Source of the DNA: an uncultured Saprospiraceae bacterium
GTDB taxonomy: Bacteria > Bacteroidota > Bacteroidia > Chitinophagales > Saprospiraceae
DNA length: 6,423 nucleotides
Direction of reading: 5' to 3'
Assembly: GCA_937864255.1 (NCBI GenBank)
Contig: CALMIT010000532.1
Location: forward strand, 1-6,423
Notes under the pieces: model-generated
The model's input: the letters and a program-made list of their open reading frames with translations, nothing else
Told to the model about the DNA's origin: nothing
Database searches by the model: none
Shown: in pieces, positions 1 to 5,400 of the stretch
Layout of the letters: every line of letters begins with the position of its first letter
How positions within the stretch are numbered: position 1 is the first letter of the stretch
Program-made: the position numbers and the translations under genes

Positions 1-1148
1 TGGAATCTTACGCCCGATATATTAATCTCGTTGTACCACTCACATTACTTCTGTTACTCACTACACTGTTCACGCTGTATGCCTCCAATTTTCAGCGCAT
101 TGTCGTGCCCGCGCTTTTTGAGGAGTTCTTGATAAAAGTGGTGTTGCCCCTGCTCATCCTTTTTTATACCTGGCAGGAATTGAGCGTGGCAGGCGTGGTG
201 GACGGCGTTTTAATTACTTACGTCGTGGCAGTCGGAGGTCTGTTGATTTACATTTTTTTCCTCGGACAGTTGCACCTTAAAATCAACTGGAAATTTTTAA
301 AAAAGCCGCTTTTAAAAGAAATGGCGGAGTATGGCGGCTTTGGCATTTTGAGCGGCATGGGTATCAAAGGCGCTTTCAACCTTGACACCATCATGGTAGC
401 CGGATTGGTGGATTTGAAAAATACAGGCATTTACGCCATCGCACTTTTTATGGCGGAGGCTTTGGGTAAGCCGATTCGTTCTTTGCGCAATATTTCGCAA
501 CCCATCATCGCCAAAGCGCTGAATGAAAATGACACGGAGGAAATCAAAAAAATCTACCAGCGCTCGTCTATTCACTTGCTGATTTTGGGTTTGTTGTTGT
601 TTACCGGAATCTGGGTGTGCCTGGACGACGTGTTTTCCATCATGCCTAATTCTGATGAAATGCGCACCGGAAAGTGGGTCATCTTTTTTCTTTGTATGGC
701 GAAATTGGTGGACCTGGGCACCAGCGTGAATAATGAAATCATCAGCTACTCTCAGTTTTACAAATTCAACCTGGTGACCCTGATTGGGCTGGCGGTGCTG
801 AATGTGCTTTTCAATTTGTGGCTGATTCCGCAGTACCAGATTACCGGTGCGGCGATAGCTACATTTTTGTCATTCCTGATTTTTAATGCGAGCAAACTCA
901 TTTTTATTCGCATCAAATTCGGCATCTTACCTTTTACTGCGAAAACACCGCTGATTTTTCTGGCGGCGCTGCTGGCTTACGTCGCCGCATTTTGGATACC
1001 CGACACAGGTAGTCATTTTTTAAATATTTTGATAAAAGGCAGTCTGGTTGTGGCAGTTTTTTCGTCGCTGGTTTATGTGCTGAAAATCTCTCCCGAGTTG
1101 AATAAAATGGCGGTAGAAATGTGGAACCGGATTTTTGCCCGAAAATAA
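1..1148 (+). CDS. Polysaccharide/oligosaccharide flippase, MOP (Wzx-like) type, 5' end missing
   Basis: The frame is open from base 3 to the TAA at 1146-1148, giving 381 visible residues; the true start lies upstream of the window. The GTG at 105 is an internal valine (RIVVPALFEEF), not a start. The protein is almost entirely hydrophobic membrane segments, for example VVPLTLLLLLTTLFTLYA near the visible start, VLITYVVAVGGLLIYIFFLG, LLILGLLLFTGIWVCL and VTLIGLAVLNVLFNLWLIP. The stretches LDTIMVAGLVDLKNTGIYAIA and QYQITGAAIATFLSFLIFN are typical of the polysaccharide-exporter branch of the MOP superfamily, which flips lipid-linked sugar units across the inner membrane for LPS, capsule or exopolysaccharide assembly. 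Family members usually have about 480-500 residues, so roughly 100 residues are missing. The substrate cannot be told and no glycosyltransferase neighbour is visible. The C-terminus ends in a short basic tail (RIFARK), and a terminator follows at once. Family assignment is firm; the exact role is inferred. Confidence 0.88.
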   Translation, partial: ESYARYINLVVPLTLLLLLTTLFTLYASNFQRIVVPALFEEFLIKVVLPLLILFYTWQELSVAGVVDGVLITYVVAVGGLLIYIFFLGQLHLKINWKFLKKPLLKEMAEYGGFGILSGMGIKGAFNLDTIMVAGLVDLKNTGIYAIALFMAEALGKPIRSLRNISQPIIAKALNENDTEEIKKIYQRSSIHLLILGLLLFTGIWVCLDDVFSIMPNSDEMRTGKWVIFFLCMAKLVDLGTSVNNEIISYSQFYKFNLVTLIGLAVLNVLFNLWLIPQYQITGAAIATFLSFLIFNASKLIFIRIKFGILPFTAKTPLIFLAALLAYVAAFWIPDTGSHFLNILIKGSLVVAVFSSLVYVLKISPELNKMAVEMWNRIFARK

Positions 1149-1185
1149 AAAAGCGAACCCCGGAAATTCCGCAGTTCGCTTTTTT
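1147..1185. terminator. Bidirectional rho-independent terminator between convergent genes
   Basis: GCGAAC (1153-1158) pairs with GTTCGC (1174-1179). Flanking A6 (1147-1152) and T6 (1180-1185) extend the stem to 12 bp. Inside the loop CGGA (1161-1164) can pair with TCCG (1168-1171), so nearly the whole element folds. With A and T tracts on opposite sides it reads as a terminator on both strands. It overlaps the last bases of the flippase stop codon and lies 17 bases past the stop of the PUR gene on the - strand. Confidence 0.85.
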
Positions 1186-1201
1186 CGCCTGGCAAAGGTT
1201 T

Positions 1202-1588
1202 TTACCAGCTTATATCTTCTTCGTCATGTTTTTCCTTCGGGCTGTCGTTATTATCATCGTCGCCGCCTTCTTCAGCCATTCTTGCTTCATATTCTTCCTG
1301 GCGGCGTGCAAATTCGTCATAATCATAATTCGGCATCAATTCGGTTTTGACAAAGTTGATAGCTTCTTCCAGATTCTCCAAAAAGCGGTTGAAGTCTTCT
1401 TTATAAAGAAAAATTTTATGCCGCTCATAACCGTCGCCATTAAAGCGGCGGGTACTTTCCGTCAGGGTCAGGTAAAAATCTTCGCCTTTGGTCCTACGCA
1501 CATCAAAGAAATAAGTACGACGCTTGCCTGCACGAACTCTTTTGGAATATACGCTCTCAAATCTCCTGGAATCTCTGTCGTTGCTCAC
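1202..1588 (-). CDS. PUR-family (DUF3276-type) nucleic-acid-binding protein
   Basis: This 128-residue protein has a PUR-like core at about residues 10-82: ESVYSKRVRAGKRRTYFFDV, then DFYLTLTESTRRF, then ERHKIFLYKEDFNRFLENLEEAINFV. That order, several beta strands followed by one helix, is the layout of the PUR repeat, which binds single-stranded or purine-rich DNA and RNA. The SKRVRAGKRRTYFFDV and KIFLYKEDF stretches are what I recognise from the DUF3276 proteins common in Bacteroidota. One PUR repeat per chain suggests it works as a dimer, as described for the Borrelia homologue. Residues 98-128 form an acidic, disordered-looking tail rich in D, E and N. The start is GTG (1586-1588): the frame is closed upstream by TAA after only four more codons and offers no ATG there. 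A promoter lies 40 bases upstream and a terminator follows the stop. The family call rests on remembered sequence pattern; the cellular target is unknown. Confidence 0.88.
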   Translation of the reverse strand: MSNDRDSRRFESVYSKRVRAGKRRTYFFDVRRTKGEDFYLTLTESTRRFNGDGYERHKIFLYKEDFNRFLENLEEAINFVKTELMPNYDYDEFARRQEEYEARMAEEGGDDDNNDSPKEKHDEEDISW

Positions 1589-1627
1589 GATCCAATTAGT
1601 TTAAGTGAAAAAAAATTTATGACCCTA

Positions 1628-1657
1628 CAAATGTAGGTATTTGGATTAAATTTCAAA
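1628..1657 (-). promoter_or_regulatory. Bacteroidota-type promoter for the PUR gene
   Basis: Read on the - strand, TTTG (1657-1654) is followed after 18 bases by TACATTTG (1635-1628), an exact match to the TAnnTTTG -7 element used by the main sigma factor of Bacteroidota. Transcription should begin near 1622. That leaves an untranslated leader of about 33 bases, which is A/T-rich, contains a T8 run and lacks a Shine-Dalgarno sequence, as is normal in this phylum. Confidence 0.75.
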
Positions 1658-1679
1658 ATAATGGTCTTGGAAACTGTTA

Positions 1680-1723
1680 ATTTACCCAAATCCCTTTAGG
1701 TCAGGGCTTTCGGGAAGGTAAAT
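1680..1723. repeat. Imperfect inverted repeat between divergent promoters
   Basis: ATTTACC (1680-1686) is the exact reverse complement of GGTAAAT (1717-1723). Nested inside, CCCT (1692-1695) is complementary to AGGG (1703-1706). The element lies between the -33 elements of the two divergent promoters, where an operator could act on both. No T tract follows it, so it is not a terminator. Seven-base arms 30 bases apart can arise by chance in AT-rich DNA, so a regulatory role is only a guess. Confidence 0.3.
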
Positions 1724-1726
1724 AAG

Positions 1727-1757
1727 TTTGGCAAAATTTGAATAAAGGGTACTTTTG
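1727..1757 (+). promoter_or_regulatory. Bacteroidota-type promoter for the 66-residue protein gene
   Basis: TTTG (1727-1730) is followed after 19 bases by TACTTTTG (1750-1757), an exact TAnnTTTG -7 element. Transcription should start around 1762-1765, leaving about ten bases before the ATG at 1774. This decides the start codon, because the in-frame TTG at 1738 lies within the promoter, upstream of the expected transcript start. The leader is A/T-rich and has no Shine-Dalgarno sequence. Confidence 0.78.
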
Positions 1758-1773
1758 CGGCTCAAAATTATTC

Positions 1774-1974
1774 ATGGCCAAAAAAACGAAAAAATCAAAA
1801 AAGCAGGCGAAAAGCGACAAACCTGCCGTGCATAAAAATCTGGAAGGGTTTGATATAAAAATCAATCCTTTCGGCGAGGTGGTTGCTTCTGTGAAAATTG
1901 AAGAATTGAATAAATTTTTGGATGAAAATGTGGATGATTTGAAATTGAAGCATCTGAGAGATGAAGAGGAATGA
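1774..1974 (+). CDS. Conserved-looking small protein, 66 residues, basic head and acidic tail
   Basis: The start is the ATG at 1774, giving MAKKTKKSKKQAK; the longer frame from TTG 1738 would begin inside the promoter. Residues 2-18 are dominated by lysine and look disordered. Residues 20-50 (HKNLEGFDIKINPFGEVVASVKIEELNKFLD) look like a short folded core with beta strands and a helix. The end, ENVDDLKLKHLRDEEE, is highly charged and ends in four acidic residues. I recall similar small proteins with a LEGFDIKIN-FGE-type core in other Bacteroidota, but I know no function and cannot confirm the match here. There is no signal peptide or membrane segment, so it should be cytoplasmic; the lysine-rich head would suit contact with nucleic acid or ribosomes, which is inference only. 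It is a single-gene unit with its own promoter and a strong terminator, divergent from the PUR gene. Confidence 0.8.
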   Translation: MAKKTKKSKKQAKSDKPAVHKNLEGFDIKINPFGEVVASVKIEELNKFLDENVDDLKLKHLRDEEE

Positions 1975-2064
1975 GGCGCAAGCCACTGTTTTTCTATGAT
2001 TTAAAATGTCGTTTCGTTGCAAATTTTGAGGCTTAGTGCTAACTTCGTTCTGCGTTTGATAAAG

Positions 2065-2104
2065 AAAAAGGTACATGGAGGTTCGTCTTCCATGTACCTT
2101 TTTT
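2065..2104 (+). terminator. Strong rho-independent terminator after the 66-residue protein gene
   Basis: GGTACATGGA (2070-2079) pairs perfectly with TCCATGTACC (2089-2098). A5 (2065-2069) and T5 (2099-2103) extend the stem to 15 bp around a nine-base loop, and six T residues (2099-2104) follow the core stem. It lies about 90 bases past the stop codon at 1974. The A tract on the left means it could also stop transcription from the other direction. The bases between the stop and the hairpin hold no other recognisable feature. Confidence 0.9.
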
Positions 2105-2460
2105 GTGAAAACAAATCAAACCGAGCGGGCATTTCGCCACGACAAACATTTATGCGATTGAAAATGAGGCAGTTCGACAATTTTGATTAAAACTTTTTTA
2201 ATGCGGCATTCGTCCCGAATTTTTTGTTTTAAATTAAAATTGCTAATCTAAAGTTTAAATTTGCCCCTGATTTGGCAGTTTCTTTACCTGTAAAAATGAT
2301 CTCATGAACCGAAAAAACGCCTTACGAACAAATTATTCCTGTGAATGTCAACTTCTTGACAGATGTTTTCCTTGATACAGTTTCCAACCGATTGACACGC
2401 TGATTGTATTGTAGGAATTTTAGTTTTATCATCCCAACTGATTTTGTAAACCTTGAAAAT
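2105..2460. other. AT-rich intergenic gap upstream of the giant repeat protein
   Basis: I see no convincing gene here. Weak items are these. ATTCG (2208-2212) and CGAAT (2216-2220) form a 5-bp hairpin followed by five T, a marginal terminator. TAAATTTG (2256-2263) matches the -7 promoter element exactly, but no TTG lies at the proper -33 distance; it would imply a leader of about 190 bases for the gene at 2461. TGATTTTG (2439-2446), one base off consensus, with TTTA 17 bases upstream (2418-2421), would start transcription just before the ATG at 2461. A 23-codon frame, MNRKNALRTNYSCECQLLDR and three more residues (2304-2375), has no coding support. The promoter of the downstream gene is therefore unresolved. 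Confidence 0.5.
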
Positions 2461-5400
2461 ATGAAAAACCGATTTACGTGCATTAAGCAATTAGGGCTTC
2501 TCTTTTTGTTTTTCCTTTCTTTTTCCGCTTCTCTTTCTTCTCAAACCTGTGATAATACCAATCCTTATTTTACTTTTTCTTACACAGGACCGGATACTAT
2601 TCTGGTAGGGCCAAACTGTTTTGGTACGCTGACCTGGCCGGATACAGGCCCCGACGCGCCCAATGTGCAGTGTATGCCGTCTTTCACCTGCCAGGTGAAT
2701 TTTTTTGATTTCAGTATGGCGCTTACCGGGTATGCGAAAGGCGCTCAGGTACGCGCGGGTACCAATGTGAGCGTTTATTACACGCTTCAGGGCGTGGTCA
2801 ATCCTGGCAACATTAGCGTACTCGATACTTTTTGTTTTGACATTTTCTTTTACGACGATACGGAGCCTACTTTTAGCGCCCCGCCGCCTGCCGACCTCAC
2901 AGTGGATTGTGTCAATGATATTCCGGCTCCCACCGGCATCATGGCAAATGACAATTGCGACGCTTCTTTTCCTAAAAATATCACTCCGACGGATAGCGGC
3001 ACAGCTATGCTTTGCGCAGGCGGCACGCTTATCCGCAGTTGGACTGCGGTGGATAGTTCGGGAAATTCGAAAACCATCAGCCAGATGATCACGGTGTTGC
3101 CGGACACGACACGGCCGGTCATTTCCGTGCTGCCCATGAGCGAAACCGTTCCCTGCGAATCGGCGGATTATACAACCTGGCTCGCTGATCAAAGAAATAC
3201 GGTCAGCAATTCAGCGTCCGATAATTGTGGTATCAGCATGATTTCGGACAATGCGCCCGCTGTTTTTCCGATGTCTTGCGGACGCCTGAATGTCACTTTT
3301 ACCGTCGAAGACAGTTGCGGCAACATACAAACCGCCCTGGCTTTTTATGAAATTACAGATAGCCAAACGCCGGTTATTACTGGCGTGGGCGTCAGCGATA
3401 CGATTCGTCAAAGTTGCGACGTAGCCATTCCCGCCCTCCCGAGTGTAAATGCCAGCGATAACTGTGATTTTGAACTGGTCTTTTTGGAAACCAACAGTCA
3501 GACGAATACCGGAGGCTGTTCGGATTTTGATTTTCAAATTGTAAGAACCTGGACGGCGACAGATTCATGTGGAAATACTGCCACGCACCGCCAAGTCATC
3601 ATTGTAAAAGACCAAAATCCGCCCGATTTTACGCCGCCGCCGGCGATTACTATCAACTGCGGCGATCCGAGAGATCCTTCCTCCACAGGTGAGCCGACAG
3701 GCGTCAGTGATAATTGCGATGCTTCGCCCCTGATTACCTGGCGCGACATTCAATCCGACACGCAGGCTTGTCCGCAAAATATTTTGATAACGAGAGAGTG
3801 GCGGGTGACAGATACCTGCGGTAATTCGAGCATCAGAACTCAGGTCATTACAGTGGCTGACAACGTCGCCCCGGATTTCACTGTGCCTGCCGATACGACG
3901 GTGGATTGTCAGTTTGCCGGCAATCTGGATGTGACCGGCCGCCCCACCGGGCTTGCTGATAATTGTGACCCAAATCCCAAAATCACTTTTTCGGATGTGA
4001 GCAGCAATGTCATTTGTGCCAATATTTACGCTATCACGCGTACCTGGACGGCCGAAGATACCTGCGGAAACACGCGTTCGAAAATTCAATTGATTTCAGT
4101 GATAGACACCATTTTGCCGACCATTGTCAAGCCGGCTTTGGATGTGACCGTATTTTGCGATGACGTGACTTCCGGCGACGACGCTTTTGCCGATTGGATC
4201 AATAATCACGGCAATGCAGCCGCGACGGATAACTGCTCTCAGGCAAACGATTTGCAATGGCTGGCTTTCAACAGCGGAACAGGCACGCCTGCTTCCCTTC
4301 CCGCGAAAGTTTGTAATGGACCGGATTTTCAGGTGTTGCGGCAGCAAGCGGTTGATTTTGTTGTATTTGATCAATGTGGCAATAGCGATACGACCAGTGC
4401 GACTTTCATTTTAAAAGATACAGTACCACCACAGTTAATCAACTGCCCGCAAAATATTTCGGCAGAAAATGATCCCGGATTTTGCCAGGCTACGATCATA
4501 CTTCCGCCGCCGAGGATAAGAGACGATTGCGATTCTACCACTCAAAATTTTGTTTTTACAAAAATCGGCGTGATTACGTCCAATGGACCGTTTGGCGACC
4601 CGGATATTTTGGTCAATCCGCTTGATATTCCAATAAATGTGGGGCTACCGACGCTGACGGTACTTTCCGACTTACAGATCAAAGTGGATTTGGTGAATAT
4701 GGACGCAGAGTCCTCTACCGAGTTGTTTAATATTTTTGATGAAAATGGAAATTTGCTTGGCACCTCCAACCGCGCGGCAACGCAATGCGGCAATTCGACG
4801 ACCATTTTTACCATTTCTAATCCGGCGACTATTTACGACTGGCTGCGCGACGAGTTTATCCAACTTAGATTGGAGCCTGTCGTTCAGGCAAATTTGCCGG
4901 GAAGATTTTCCATCAATAATATATGTGCAAATGCGCGGGTAGAGGTGAGTGTGTCTTTCACCGGCGTGGTTACCAATGGGGGGATTTTCGAAGATGCCTG
5001 TAATGACGGCGCGAGGGTGGTCGTTGATCCGATCCAACCTTTTGCAGAAAGTTTTGACGTCGGAACTAGTGAAGGGACGTATTATGTTACTGACTGCGCT
5101 GGCAATGTGGACAGTTGCGCATTTATGATTACGGTGGAAGATACGGAAGGACCGACTATTATCTGTCCGCCTTCCATGGATGTGAATCTCGATCCCGATC
5201 AGTGTACAAAATCAATTCAGTTGCCCCTGCCGTCTGCCGTCACGGATAACTGCGCCTTGCCCGGACAGTTTGACCAAATGGCTCCCACGGCTTTGTCGGA
5301 TCAATGGATTAGTTTTTATGAAGACCCCAATCTGAGCGATTTTCTGGCAAATGACAAATCCATTACTTTCACCGGTATCACGGGCAATTCTTTTGGTTTG

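Noticed and set aside
1121..1636. 171-codon open frame on the + strand
   Set aside because: It covers the PUR gene in antisense, runs through a terminator, and encodes a phenylalanine/isoleucine-rich chain with no domain. The PUR protein on the other strand is clearly the real gene.
2208..2225. Small hairpin followed by five T residues in the intergenic gap
   Set aside because: The stem is only 5 bp with a 3-base loop, and a much stronger terminator lies about 105 bases upstream. It is probably chance in AT-rich DNA.
2304..2375. 23-codon frame beginning MNRKNALRTNYSCEC in the gap before the giant gene
   Set aside because: It is too short to judge, with no proper promoter spacing and no recognisable pattern. 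Frames this short are expected by chance.
2302..2490. 62-codon open frame on the - strand spanning the intergenic gap and the start of the giant gene
   Set aside because: It starts inside the antisense of the signal peptide, has no promoter and shows no motif.
2491..3192. 233-codon open frame on the - strand
   Set aside because: It is antisense to the signal peptide and first HYR units of the giant gene, and its biased composition shows no family motif. It is a shadow of the real frame.
3565..4089. 174-codon open frame on the - strand
   Set aside because: It is a mirror of HYR units 4-5 on the opposite strand, with no independent coding sign.
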